Below are positions 44,722 through 52,881 of a DNA stretch of 64,000 nt, piece after piece. Position 1 is the stretch's first letter. Each line of letters opens with the position of its first letter. This DNA is from Nocardioides turkmenicus (lineage in GTDB: Bacteria; Actinomycetota; Actinomycetes; Propionibacteriales; Nocardioidaceae): NCBI RefSeq assembly GCF_011045035.1, contig NZ_JAALAA010000020.1, positions 1-64,000 on the forward strand. The letters run 5' to 3'. The notes under the pieces were generated by a model, which saw nothing but the letters and a program-made list of their open reading frames with translations, did not search any database and was not told the origin of the DNA. Made by a program: the position numbers and the translations under genes.

Positions 44722-44885
44722 GCAGCGACGCCTGCGAAGGTTCACCTGTCGGATTCGGGCTGCTGTTGCCCGGGCGCTGGATGTGTTCCGTCTACGCCTT
44801 CACCCCAAGCCGGTCTGCCTTGTCTCTGGCTCCCGGCGTACTGCTTGGCTCCCCCGTGCCCGTCACCGTGGTCGGATCGACTCTC
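44722..44885 (-). ncRNA. c-di-AMP riboswitch (ydaO-yuaA leader)
   Basis: On the minus strand the leader contains the conserved blocks of ydaO elements in order: GACGGGCACGGGGGAGCCA (complement of 44846-44864), GGGGTGAA (complement of 44799-44806), CCCGGGCAAC (complement of 44764-44773), then GCCCGAATCCGACAGGTGAA and CCTTCGCAGGCG (complement of 44729-44760). It ends about 20 bp before the start codon of a cell-wall hydrolase, the typical actinobacterial target. c-di-AMP binding usually switches such genes off. Outer boundaries are approximate. Confidence 0.9.
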
Positions 44886-45178
44886 CTCCGGTTGTGACGG
44901 GCCTCGGCGCGACCGGAGCGGCCCCACCGTTCGGTGAGGGCTGACCTCACTATGCAAGAAACCCGGTGCCAACCGGGGTATTTGTGCAGCAACTCACTCC
45001 AAGATTCCTATGTTTTCTTACGTTTGTCTCTGTTTACATAACAATGAGGCCTGGTTGCCTTCCCGGGTTGATCACCCTTCGGACTCGGACGACGGCACTT
45101 GCTAGGGTCGTCGTCAGGTGTGCCGGGAAGTCTGGTCGGCGTGATTTCGTCGACCCCCGAGCCTCTGGAGGCCCATCC

Positions 45179-46477
45179 GTGACCGACACCCGCAACCGCC
45201 TGTTCACCCGTGGCTCCTGGCTGGAGACGTCTCGTACGGCCGAGATCCTGCGCGCCGAGACGACCGGCGGCATCCTCCTCATCATCGGCGCGGTCATCGC
45301 GGTCATCCTCGCCAACAGCCCGCTGCAGGAGGCGTACGAGGCGGTCCGCGACTACCGCATCGGACCGCACGCCCTTCATCTCGACCTGACCATCGGCACT
45401 TGGGCGGCCGACGGACTGCTGGCGATCTTCTTCTTCGTCGCGGGCCTCGAGCTCAAGCGGGAGTTCGTCTCCGGAGACCTCCGCGACCCCCGGCGGGCGG
45501 CACTGCCGATCGCGGCGGCGGTCGGCGGCATGGTGGCGCCCGCCATGGTCTACGTGGTCGTCAACCTGATCGGCGGCGGCTCACTGGCCGGCTGGGCAAC
45601 CCCGGTGGCCACCGACATCGCCTTCGCGGTCGCCATCCTGGCGGTGATCTCGACCCACCTGCCGGCAGGGCTGCGTACGTTCCTGCTGACCCTCGCCGTC
45701 GTCGACGACCTGCTCGGCATCATCGTCATCGCGGTCTTCTTCACCTCCGAGCTCCACATCGGCTACCTGCTCCTGGCGCTGGTCCCGATCGGCCTCTTCG
45801 CGCTGCTCGTCCAGCGCCGCATCCGTAGCCCCTGGCTGCTGATCCCGCTCGCCCTGATCGCCTGGGCGCTCGTGCACGCCAGCGGGGTCCACGCCACCGT
45901 CGCCGGCGTGCTGCTCGGGTTCACCGTTCCCGTGATCGCCCGCGACCCGGAGGCCGAGCGCGGCCTCGCCGAGCACTTCGAGCACCTGACCCGGCCGATC
46001 TCCGCAGGCATCGCGGTGCCGATCTTCGCGTTCTTCGCCGCAGGTGTGTCCTTGGGAGGCTGGTCGGGGATCACCTCGGCGCTGCGTGACCCCATCACGC
46101 TCGGCATCATCCTCGGACTGGTCGTCGGCAAGACCATCGGTATCTCCGGGTCCACCTGGCTGCTGGCCCGCTTCACCCGCGCCTCGCTCGACGACGATCT
46201 CGCCTGGACCGACGTGATCGGGATGGCGATGCTGGCGGGCATCGGGTTCACCGTGTCGCTGCTGATCGGCGAGCTCGCCTTCGGGTCGGATCCGTCGGCT
46301 CACGACCACATGAAGGTGGGCGTGCTGTTCGGTTCGGTGCTCGCTGCGCTGCTCGCGACGATCGTGCTGCGGGCGCGCAACCGGGTCTACCGCCGGATCG
46401 AGCAGCTGGAGACGATCGACCCCAACAAGGACGGCGTGCCGGACGTGTTCGAGGATGATCAGGGTCGAGACCGGTAA
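45179..46477 (+). CDS. nhaA: Na+/H+ antiporter NhaA
   Basis: This 432-residue membrane antiporter exchanges Na+ for H+ to control sodium and pH. It has ETTGGILLIIGAVIAVILANSPL at the start, FFFVAGLELKREFV, the unwound-helix segment ATDIAFAVAILA with a key Asp, and the ion-binding pair in LAVVDDLLGIIVIAVFF. The C-terminus ends in an acidic tail resembling an EF-loop (DPNKDGVPDVFED). A GGAGG precedes the GTG start. The 293 bp before it (44886-45178) hold the NlpC promoter region and no gene. Confidence 0.94.
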   Translation: MTDTRNRLFTRGSWLETSRTAEILRAETTGGILLIIGAVIAVILANSPLQEAYEAVRDYRIGPHALHLDLTIGTWAADGLLAIFFFVAGLELKREFVSGDLRDPRRAALPIAAAVGGMVAPAMVYVVVNLIGGGSLAGWATPVATDIAFAVAILAVISTHLPAGLRTFLLTLAVVDDLLGIIVIAVFFTSELHIGYLLLALVPIGLFALLVQRRIRSPWLLIPLALIAWALVHASGVHATVAGVLLGFTVPVIARDPEAERGLAEHFEHLTRPISAGIAVPIFAFFAAGVSLGGWSGITSALRDPITLGIILGLVVGKTIGISGSTWLLARFTRASLDDDLAWTDVIGMAMLAGIGFTVSLLIGELAFGSDPSAHDHMKVGVLFGSVLAALLATIVLRARNRVYRRIEQLETIDPNKDGVPDVFEDDQGRDR

Positions 46478-46519
46478 GGTCGTGGGCGCTCCACAACACA
46501 CGTTCAGCGAAGGGTTCCC

Positions 46520-46927
46520 ATGGCAGTCGACATCGTGAAGTCCCCGGGCGGCGAGGACCCGACGATCGGGAAGCTCGTCGTCGACGCCACCCGTGACATC
46601 TCCGAGCTCGTCAACAAGGAGATCACGCTCGCCAAGCAGGAGCTCAAGGTCTCGGTGACCAACGCCGGCGTCGGCATCGGCCTCTTCGCCGCCGCCGCCT
46701 TCCTGCTGGTCCTCGCCGTGATCATGCTGTCCGTCTCGGTGGCCTATTTCATCCACTGGGCCGGCCTGGGCCTCCACTGGTCCTTCCTCATCGTCTTCGG
46801 CTTCTACGTCCTGCTCGCCGCCCTGCTCGGCTTCATCGGCGTACTCAAGGTGAAGAAGGTCAAGGCCCCCGAGAAGGCCATCGCCCAGGGCAAGGAGATC
46901 CCCCGGGCGCTCAAGGGCCAACGCTGA
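46520..46927 (+). CDS. Phage holin family/DUF1469 (Holin-X-like) membrane protein
   Basis: This 135-residue protein has an N-terminal amphipathic helix (IGKLVVDATRDISELVNKEITLAKQELK), two membrane helices (about 50-75 and 84-106) and a basic C-terminus. It matches the actinobacterial holin-like family, which despite its name is a widespread chromosomal membrane protein. It lies 42 bp after nhaA and may be co-transcribed. No lysis gene is nearby, so a phage origin is not supported. Confidence 0.82.
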   Translation: MAVDIVKSPGGEDPTIGKLVVDATRDISELVNKEITLAKQELKVSVTNAGVGIGLFAAAAFLLVLAVIMLSVSVAYFIHWAGLGLHWSFLIVFGFYVLLAALLGFIGVLKVKKVKAPEKAIAQGKEIPRALKGQR

Positions 46928-46936
46928 CCCACCCCG

Positions 46937-46970
46937 CCGAGGCGTCGGCCCGGTCGGCCGAGGCGTCACC
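46937..46970. repeat. Dispersed GCCGAGGCGTCACC repeat, left flank of the DUF559 gene
   Basis: GCCGAGGCGTCGG followed by GGCCGAGGCGTCACC (46956-46970). The 15-mer recurs exactly at 48026-48040 on the other side of the gene, and its 14-bp core recurs inverted at 23289-23302. Confidence 0.6.
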
Positions 46971-47073
46971 GTGACGGGCCAGTTTCCGTCCACAGAGCAG
47001 GTTGAGCCCAGAGTTATCCACAGACGCAGCAAAGACGGATGACTTCGTACGCAACCTGACGGACGCTGCGGCC

Positions 47074-48006
47074 ATGAACCTCTCACTCGTCAAGACCGAC
47101 AGCACCCTGCCCGAACGTCCCTTCACCACGTCCGACATCGAGTCGGTCGCGACCAACCGCTACGCGCTCGCGCAGGCGATCAGCCATGGCGACGTACGCC
47201 GCCCGTTCCGGGGCGTCTATCTGCCCGCGCAGGCGGAGGACGACCCGGTGAAGCGCGCCGAGGCGCTGGTGCATGTCGTGTCCGAGCATCAGGTGATCAG
47301 TGACCGGACCGCCGCCTGGGTGCATGGCATCAACACGTTCACCCGGACGGAGATGGAACAGCTCCCGGCAGTGGAGACATGCGCCGTCCGCGGTCACACC
47401 CGCACCCGGCGCCCAGGCACTGACGGCCGCTCGCGCGACCTTCGTCCCGAGGACATCACGGTCATCGGTGGCGTACGTGTGACGACGCCGCTGCGGACCG
47501 CGCTCGACCTCGGCTGCAACCTGAACCGGCGCGAGGCGATGGCCGCGCTGAACGAGTTCGCCCGCCACCATGGGATCACCCGAAGCGCCCTCGACGAGCA
47601 GCTGCCACGCTTTCGGGGGCGGCGTGGCGTCGTTCAACTCCGCGGGCTCATCCCACTTCTGAACCGCCGCCTCGAATCCCAACGCGAGTCCTGGACCCTG
47701 CTCGCCATCAGCGACGCAGGGCTCCCTCTCCCCGAGGCCCAGGTCTGGGTGGACGTCGAAGGAATCCCGACCTACCGCCTCGACTTCGCCTATCGCCTCG
47801 CCAAGGTGGCGATCGAGTACGACGGCGAGGACCACGACGACCCGGACCAGCGAATCTACGACGAGGAACGCCGAGGCTGGCTGATCGATCACGGCTGGAC
47901 GATCGTCATCGTCCGCAAGGGCGACTTCACCGGAGACCGCCTCGACGCCTGGCTCCGCGAGATCAAGGAAGCTCTGACCCCGACCTACTCCTCGCGCCGG
48001 TTCTGA
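47074..48006 (+). CDS. AbiEi-like antitoxin-domain/DUF559 (Vsr-like endonuclease fold) protein
   Basis: This 310-residue protein has an N-terminal winged-helix-like part (FTTSDIESVATNRYALAQAISHGDVRRPFRGVYLP), resembling the AbiEi antitoxin N-domain. The C-terminal domain has RLDFAYRLAKVAIEYDGEDHDDPDQRIYDEERRGWLIDHGWTIVIV in its fold, matching DUF559 with the expected acidic cluster (D, E, D). Such proteins are common in actinobacteria in many copies, and their role in nucleic-acid processing or defence is untested. It is monocistronic and flanked by repeats. Confidence 0.8.
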   Translation: MNLSLVKTDSTLPERPFTTSDIESVATNRYALAQAISHGDVRRPFRGVYLPAQAEDDPVKRAEALVHVVSEHQVISDRTAAWVHGINTFTRTEMEQLPAVETCAVRGHTRTRRPGTDGRSRDLRPEDITVIGGVRVTTPLRTALDLGCNLNRREAMAALNEFARHHGITRSALDEQLPRFRGRRGVVQLRGLIPLLNRRLESQRESWTLLAISDAGLPLPEAQVWVDVEGIPTYRLDFAYRLAKVAIEYDGEDHDDPDQRIYDEERRGWLIDHGWTIVIVRKGDFTGDRLDAWLREIKEALTPTYSSRRF

Positions 48007-48013
48007 TCGACGG

Positions 48014-48118
48014 GTCACCCGCGCAGGCCGAGGCGTCACCCGCGTCGGCCGAGTTGGCATCACGCTGCCAACTCGGCCGACAGGAGTGACGTCTCGGCCG
48101 ACCTAGCCGACGCCTCGG
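48014..48118. repeat. Repeat cluster with perfect 16-bp hairpin, right flank of the DUF559 gene
   Basis: GGCCGAGGCGTCACC (48026-48040) is followed by a perfect 16-bp inverted repeat, GTCGGCCGAGTTGGCA (48044-48059) and its complement (48066-48081) with a 6-nt loop. TGACGTCTCGGCCGAC (48087-48102) and GACGCCTCGGC follow. It probably terminates both convergent genes. Its words match the elements at 23.2 and 46.9 kb. Confidence 0.8.
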
Positions 48119-48123
48119 CGAGC

Positions 48124-49302
48124 TCAGCCGGCGCAGGCCCCGGTGTCGACAGCAGCCGTCTGAGAGCGAGCCTCGCGGGCGATGTCGATGACCTGGTCGG
48201 TGGTGAGGGCATAGCCGGTCTCGGAGTCGGTGACCGAGGCGGCGAAGACAACGCCGACGACGTCACCCTCGGAGTCGACGATGGGGCCGCCGGAGTTGCC
48301 GGGGCGGATGAGGCTGCGTACGGAGTAGACGTCTCGGATCACGGTGCCGACGCCGTAGATGTCGGGCGAGCGGAGGCGCTGCTCGGCCCGGATGCGGCCG
48401 GGCTGTACGTCGAACGGACCGTCCTGCGGGTAGCCCAGGACAGCGATCGGGTCCTCGGCAGCGGCGGTGCGGTCGAACTCGAGGCGCTTGAGGTTGCCGC
48501 CGCCCTTGAACTTGAGGACCGCGATGTCGATCTCGGGGTCGTAGTGGACGACCTTGGCGTCGTTGGCGCCGTCACCGACGATCACGTTGGGGTCGTCGAC
48601 GCCGGCCACGACGTGCGCGTTGGTCATCAGGTAGCCGCGTCCGATGACGAACCCGGTGCCCTCGACGCCCTTGCCACACTCGTTGGCGCCACGGATCTTG
48701 AGGACGGACTCCCCGGCGCGTACGACATCGGGGTCGGTGAGCATGCGCCGCGGCCCCGGACCGACCTCGACGATCCGCTCGCGGGCGAACGGCTCCAGGT
48801 AGCGCGGGAAGAACGAGGTGCCGACGACGTCGTTGAACGCACTCAGCGCACGGTCGGCGGGCGACGGCATGATCGAGTCGACCTTGGCGAGGATCGCGGA
48901 CCCACGTACGGCTGGGGTCAGGCCGTTGATCTGGGCCCCCGAGATCGCGACGCCGAGGGCCCAGGCGACCACCAGCACGGCAGCAGCGCTGAGCAGCGAC
49001 CCACCGAGGGCGTCGACGATCCGTGCCGGCTGCCAGGTGATCTCGTCGCGCACTCTGACGCCGCCGTACTGCAGCACCGCCTGCCCGATCGACGCACAGG
49101 CGATCACGACGAACAGCGCCCCGAGCGAGACCCACAGCGACGGAGCCGCGCTGCCGAGCACCTTCGGCGCCAGCCAGATGCCGATGAAGCCGCCGAGCAG
49201 CAGTCCGCCGGTCGCGAAGGCGCCGGTGATGAAGCCCTGCCAGTAGCCCGAGAGCGCGTAGGCCCCGACGAGGATGATCAGGATCCAGTCAAGAAAATTC
49301 AC
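48124..49302 (-). CDS. marP: MarP-family membrane serine protease (Rv3671c-like)
   Basis: This 392-residue protein has four N-terminal membrane helices (colicin V production-like domain, about 1-125) and an extracytoplasmic chymotrypsin-like protease domain. The triad is His230 (YLMTNAHVVAG), Asp259 (EIDIAVLKF) and Ser337 (RPGNSGGPIVD). Two cysteines (GANECGKGVEG and the C-terminal TGACAG) could form the disulfide known in MarP. In M. tuberculosis it is needed for acid and oxidative stress resistance. The GTG start overlaps the NUDIX stop as GTGA. Confidence 0.93.
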   Translation of the reverse strand: MNFLDWILIILVGAYALSGYWQGFITGAFATGGLLLGGFIGIWLAPKVLGSAAPSLWVSLGALFVVIACASIGQAVLQYGGVRVRDEITWQPARIVDALGGSLLSAAAVLVVAWALGVAISGAQINGLTPAVRGSAILAKVDSIMPSPADRALSAFNDVVGTSFFPRYLEPFARERIVEVGPGPRRMLTDPDVVRAGESVLKIRGANECGKGVEGTGFVIGRGYLMTNAHVVAGVDDPNVIVGDGANDAKVVHYDPEIDIAVLKFKGGGNLKRLEFDRTAAAEDPIAVLGYPQDGPFDVQPGRIRAEQRLRSPDIYGVGTVIRDVYSVRSLIRPGNSGGPIVDSEGDVVGVVFAASVTDSETGYALTTDQVIDIAREARSQTAAVDTGACAG

Positions 49303-49982
49303 GGCTGATTCCGTTCGCGTCCCTGCAGCATGTATTCGGGCAACTCCTTGATCGGGGCGTCCGGAATCTCCGTGATCCACCCGAGATAGGTGAAGAAGCG
49401 GTTGATGATTCCACCTGTGAAGCCCCAGAGGATGACATCCTTCTCCGGTCCGATCAAGAACGCGGGCATCAGCCACCCGCCGCGACCCGGCGAGCCCACC
49501 TGGATCCGGTGGGCCGGGTCCGTCAGGTCCGACAACGGCACCCGGTAGACCGCATGCACCTCCTCGACGGAGCGTGTCGTCACCGGCGACGGCTCCCGCC
49601 ACCACGCGATGATCGGTACGACCGCGTGGTTGGAGAACGGGATCCAGAGCGCCGGGAGCCGGCCGACCACGTCGACACCCGTCGGATCGAGGCCGGTCTC
49701 CTCCCACGCTTCCCGGAGCGCCGCCTCCTCGGCCGTCTCCCCCGGGTCGAGCCGTCCGCCCGGGAACGACACCTGGCCAGGGTGAGAACGCATCGTGTGG
49801 GATCGCTCGGTCAGCAGCAGGTCGGGACCGTCAGGGCCCTCCCCGAAGAGCATCAGCACGGCCGACTCCCGCGCGCTGCCGTCCGCCGGCGGCAGGAACT
49901 GCGAGATGTCCTCGCCCCGGATCTGCTCGGCCGCGGCGACGATCTCGTCGAACCACTCCGGCCGCGTCCCGTTGGCACTCAC
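49299..49982 (-). CDS. NUDIX hydrolase, CoA pyrophosphatase-like
   Basis: This 227-residue cytoplasmic hydrolase has the NUDIX box GGRLDPGETAEEAALREAWEETGL preceded by HPGQVSFP, the pattern of CoA pyrophosphatases (NudL type). The GTG with GGAGG 8 bp upstream is chosen as start. It lies between the TlpA-like gene and marP, in the same order as Rv3672c in M. tuberculosis, and is coupled to marP by GTGA. Confidence 0.9.
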   Translation of the reverse strand: MSANGTRPEWFDEIVAAAEQIRGEDISQFLPPADGSARESAVLMLFGEGPDGPDLLLTERSHTMRSHPGQVSFPGGRLDPGETAEEAALREAWEETGLDPTGVDVVGRLPALWIPFSNHAVVPIIAWWREPSPVTTRSVEEVHAVYRVPLSDLTDPAHRIQVGSPGRGGWLMPAFLIGPEKDVILWGFTGGIINRFFTYLGWITEIPDAPIKELPEYMLQGRERNQP

Positions 49983-50058
49983 GCGACCGCCTCCGTAGCG
50001 CAAGTGCCAGTCGGACGCGGTCGCGTGACGATTGGACGGTTCACTCGCTGACGCTCGC

Positions 50059-50691
50059 TCACAGCGTGATCCCCAGCTTCTTCTCCACGAGCTGCTTCAC
50101 CTGGGCCGCACTCGTCATGCCACCCATCTGCAGCAGCTCGACCTCGCCGGAGGAGGACAAGACGTACGTCGCCGGCACCGCCCGCGCCGTGAGCGGCCCG
50201 CCCTGCAGCTCACCGCCGGGATCGGCGTACATCGGGAAGGTCACGCCGCGCGAGATCGCCTCCTCGAGCGCGACGCCGGGGACGGTGTCCATGACGTCGA
50301 TGCCGATCACCGGCACCTCGTCTCCGTAGGTCTCGTAGAACGACTGGAGCGCGGGCATCTCCTCCTTGCAGGGCGCGCAGAAGCCCTGGAAGAGGTTGAT
50401 GACCATGGGCCCCTCGAACGAGGCGAGGTCGGCCGGCTCACCACCGCCGAGGCATGGCAGCACGATCGACGGCAGCCCGCCGTCGCTGGCCGTCCCGGGC
50501 GCACACGCTTCCACCTTCGAGGCCTTCTTGGCCGCCACCATCTCCTCGGTGGCGACGTCGACCTTCGAGGAGGACGGCCCGTCGCCGAGCGGCGCGCCGG
50601 ACTGCCCGCCACCGGCGGAGGGCTCGGTGCCGCAGCCGGCCAGGACGGCCAGCAGCACAGCGGCCACCGCCGCACCCACACCCCGACCCAT
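50059..50691 (-). CDS. TlpA-family thioredoxin lipoprotein (second copy)
   Basis: This 210-residue lipoprotein has lipobox LAGC (near residue 20), a linker with an extra Cys pair (KVEACAPG and IVLPCLGG), and a thioredoxin domain with active site CAPC (Cys105/Cys108) in INLFQGFCAPCKEEMP. It corresponds in position to Rv3673c. Its partner may be the adjacent MarP, whose protease domain carries a disulfide, or exported thiol proteins. Its ATG overlaps the nth stop by one base. Confidence 0.9.
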   Translation of the reverse strand: MGRGVGAAVAAVLLAVLAGCGTEPSAGGGQSGAPLGDGPSSSKVDVATEEMVAAKKASKVEACAPGTASDGGLPSIVLPCLGGGEPADLASFEGPMVINLFQGFCAPCKEEMPALQSFYETYGDEVPVIGIDVMDTVPGVALEEAISRGVTFPMYADPGGELQGGPLTARAVPATYVLSSSGEVELLQMGGMTSAAQVKQLVEKKLGITL

Positions 50692-51407
50692 CAGTTGCGG
50701 CCCTCCGTACGGACCAGTTTCGCCGCAGCGACCGGGTCCGTCGGCCCCTCCCCGTACGCCGGGCACAGCTGCGACACCGGGCAGGCGCCGCACGCCGGCT
50801 TCTGAGCGTGACAGATCCGTCGCCCGTGCCAGATCACGTGGTGGGACAGCATCGTCCAGTCCCGCTTCTCGAACAGGGCGCCGACCTCGTGCTCGACCTT
50901 GACCGGGTCCTTCTCGGTCGTCCAGCCGAAGCGGCGCGAGAGCCGTCCGAAGTGGGTGTCGACGGTGATCCCCGGCTTGCCGAAGGCGTTGCCGAGCACC
51001 ACGTTGGCGGTCTTGCGCCCGACACCGGGCAGTTTCACCAGCTGCTCCAGACGGGACGGCACCTCCCCGTCGTACTCCTCCACCAGCACCGCGCTCAGCT
51101 TCAGCAGCGCTTCGGTCTTGGCCCGGAAGAAGCCGAGCGGCCCGACGAGCTGCTCGAGGTGTTCACGGGGCGCCGCGGCCATCTCCTTGGCGGTCGGATA
51201 GGCGGCGAACAGGGCGGGCGAGGCCAGATTGACCCGCTTGTCGGTCGTCTGTGCGCTCAGCACCGTGACGACCAGGCACTCGAAGGGGTTGGTGAAGTCG
51301 AGCTCGGCCTTCGCATCCGGGTAGGTCTCACCGAGGATGCGGTCGATCCGACGGGCGCGACGCACCAGACCCAGGCGCGTCTCAGTCGCAAACTTCTGGG
51401 CAGGCAC
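50691..51407 (-). CDS. nth: Endonuclease III Nth
   Basis: This 238-residue base-excision repair glycosylase/AP lyase removes oxidised pyrimidines. It has the helix-hairpin-helix LPGVGRKTANVVLGNAFG, containing the catalytic Lys, then the catalytic Asp in ITVDTHFGRLSRR and the [4Fe-4S] loop C-X6-C-X2-C-X5-C (CHAQKPACGACPVSQLC). It is divergent from crp across a 221-bp gap, as in mycobacteria. Confidence 0.96.
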   Translation of the reverse strand: MPAQKFATETRLGLVRRARRIDRILGETYPDAKAELDFTNPFECLVVTVLSAQTTDKRVNLASPALFAAYPTAKEMAAAPREHLEQLVGPLGFFRAKTEALLKLSAVLVEEYDGEVPSRLEQLVKLPGVGRKTANVVLGNAFGKPGITVDTHFGRLSRRFGWTTEKDPVKVEHEVGALFEKRDWTMLSHHVIWHGRRICHAQKPACGACPVSQLCPAYGEGPTDPVAAAKLVRTEGRN

Positions 51408-51553
51408 GCAGCAAGGCTACGCGGCCGCACCGACAATCCCGATCCGGCCCAGCAGGCGACTAGCACAGATACCACCGCCAGCATGCACTTTCCGGCCATC
51501 TTTCTGGCCGTATCGGCGACCTATCAGCGGCTTATCGGTGGGGGATGTGCACC

Positions 51554-51569
51554 TGTGAGACGTTCCACA
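51554..51569. promoter_or_regulatory. Candidate Crp autoregulatory site
   Basis: TGTGAGACGTTCCACA matches TGTGA-N6-TCACA at nine of ten positions. It lies 60-75 bp before the crp start codon in the nth/crp divergent gap, the rest of which shows only weak promoter-like sequence. Confidence 0.6.
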
Positions 51570-51628
51570 GATAGGATTCCCGGTGTAATACCCGCGGATG
51601 TGGGGATAATCCAGGAGGAATGGCCGCA

Positions 51629-52306
51629 ATGGACAACGACGTACTCCGTCAGGCACCGCTCTTCAGCGCACTCGACGACGAGTCGATGACGGCCCTGCAC
51701 GCCTCGATGGCAGAGTCGAAGCTCCGCCGCGGGGAGGTGCTCTTTCACGAGGGCGACTCCGGCGACAAGCTGTACGTCGTGATCGACGGCAAGGTGAAGC
51801 TCGGACGCACCTCGTCCGACGGCCGTGAGAACCTTCTCGCCATCATGGGCCCCGGCCAGATGTTCGGCGAGCTCTCGCTCTTCGACCCGGGCCCCCGCTC
51901 CGCCACCGTCACCGCGGTCACCGACTCCGCCTTCGCGAGCCTGTCTCACGAGGACCTCCTCAAGTGGCTCGAGGGTCGCCCGGTCGTCGCCCGCGGCCTG
52001 CTCTCCCAGCTCGCCGGCCGCCTCCGCAAGGCCAACGACGTCGTCGCCGACCTCGTCTTCTCCGACGTGCCCGGCCGTGTCGCCAAGGCCCTCCTCGACC
52101 TCGCCGACCGCTTCGGCCGCACCGCCGACGACGGCGTCCACGTCCACCACGACCTCACCCAGGAGGAGCTCGCCCAGCTCGTCGGCGCCTCCCGCGAGAC
52201 GGTCAACAAGGCCCTGGCCGACTTCGCCTCCCGCGGCTGGCTCCGCCTCGAGCCGCGCAGCGTGGTCATCATGGACATCGAGCGCATGGCCCGCCGCGCC
52301 CGCTGA
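51629..52306 (+). CDS. crp: Crp/Fnr-family global regulator Crp
   Basis: This 225-residue cAMP-receptor-type regulator has a cyclic-nucleotide-binding domain (about 10-120) with GDSGDKLYVVIDGKVKLGR and the phosphate-binding cassette FGELSLFDPGPRSATVTA. The winged HTH (about 150-215) contains LTQEELAQLVGASRETVNKALADFASRGWL. It begins like Streptomyces Crp. The second ATG is chosen because AGGAGG is 10 bp from it but only 1 bp from the first ATG (51620). Likely targets include the actP and acs sites in this window and its own promoter. Confidence 0.92.
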   Translation: MDNDVLRQAPLFSALDDESMTALHASMAESKLRRGEVLFHEGDSGDKLYVVIDGKVKLGRTSSDGRENLLAIMGPGQMFGELSLFDPGPRSATVTAVTDSAFASLSHEDLLKWLEGRPVVARGLLSQLAGRLRKANDVVADLVFSDVPGRVAKALLDLADRFGRTADDGVHVHHDLTQEELAQLVGASRETVNKALADFASRGWLRLEPRSVVIMDIERMARRAR

Positions 52307-52330
52307 GTCTTTACCTTCCAACAGGCACCC

Positions 52331-52371
52331 GGCCTCCTTTCATCCGGCGTAGTAGCCGGTGAAAGGAGGCC
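52331..52371 (+). promoter_or_regulatory. Hairpin serving as crp terminator and covering the sigma-gene ribosome site
   Basis: A 12-bp stem GGCCTCCTTTCA / TGAAAGGAGGCC (52331-52342 / 52360-52371) is capped by an inner CCGGC/GCCGG stem. The right arm contains AAAGGAGG, the only ribosome site of the next gene, so the folded hairpin would block its translation. Confidence 0.75.
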
Positions 52372-52377
52372 GTGTCT

Positions 52378-52881
52378 TTGTTCTCCCCCACAGATCTCGA
52401 TCGCGGGGCGTTCGAGCACTTCGTACGCACCCGGGTCCCGGCGCTGTCCCGAACCGCCTACCTGCTCACCGGTGACGCGCACCTCGCCGAAGACCTCGTC
52501 CAGCAGGCGCTCTTCTCGGCAGCGAAGTCATGGCACCGCATCCAGGGCGACCCCGAGCCGTACGTCCGTCGCATCCTCTACACCCAGAACATCTCCTGGT
52601 GGCGCCGGCGTCGGCTGCAGGAGACCCCGATGGAGTCATACGAAGCACCGACCGCCCCGACGAGCGACTCCGACCTCCGGCTGAGCCTCGAGCAGGCGCT
52701 CGCCGAGCTGACCCGGCGACAGCGCACGATCCTCGTGCTCAGATTCTTCGAAGATCTCACCGAGGTCCAGACCGCGCATGTCCTCGGGATCCACTCCGGC
52801 ACGGTCAAGTCCACCACCCGCAAGGCACTCGCCCGCCTGCGCATCCTCGCGCCACATCTCGAGGAGCTCCTCCATGACTGA
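52378..52881 (+). CDS. ECF sigma factor, SigE-like family
   Basis: This 167-residue sigma factor has region 2 (FVRTRVPALSRTAYLLTGDAHLAEDLVQQALFSAAKSW) and region 4 (LAELTRRQRTILVLRFFEDLTEVQTAHVLGIHSGTVKSTTRKALARLR), in the pattern of the actinobacterial SigE/ECF41-neighbouring families. A TTG start is 8 bp from GGAGG; the GTG at 52372 is only 2 bp away, though either may be used. Its end overlaps the next gene by 8 bp, marking that membrane protein as the likely cognate anti-sigma factor. Confidence 0.88.
   Translation: MFSPTDLDRGAFEHFVRTRVPALSRTAYLLTGDAHLAEDLVQQALFSAAKSWHRIQGDPEPYVRRILYTQNISWWRRRRLQETPMESYEAPTAPTSDSDLRLSLEQALAELTRRQRTILVLRFFEDLTEVQTAHVLGIHSGTVKSTTRKALARLRILAPHLEELLHD

Noticed and set aside
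46520..46927. Prophage remnant suggested by a holin-like protein
   Set aside because: No integrase, lysin or structural gene is nearby, and this family is a common chromosomal membrane protein in actinobacteria.
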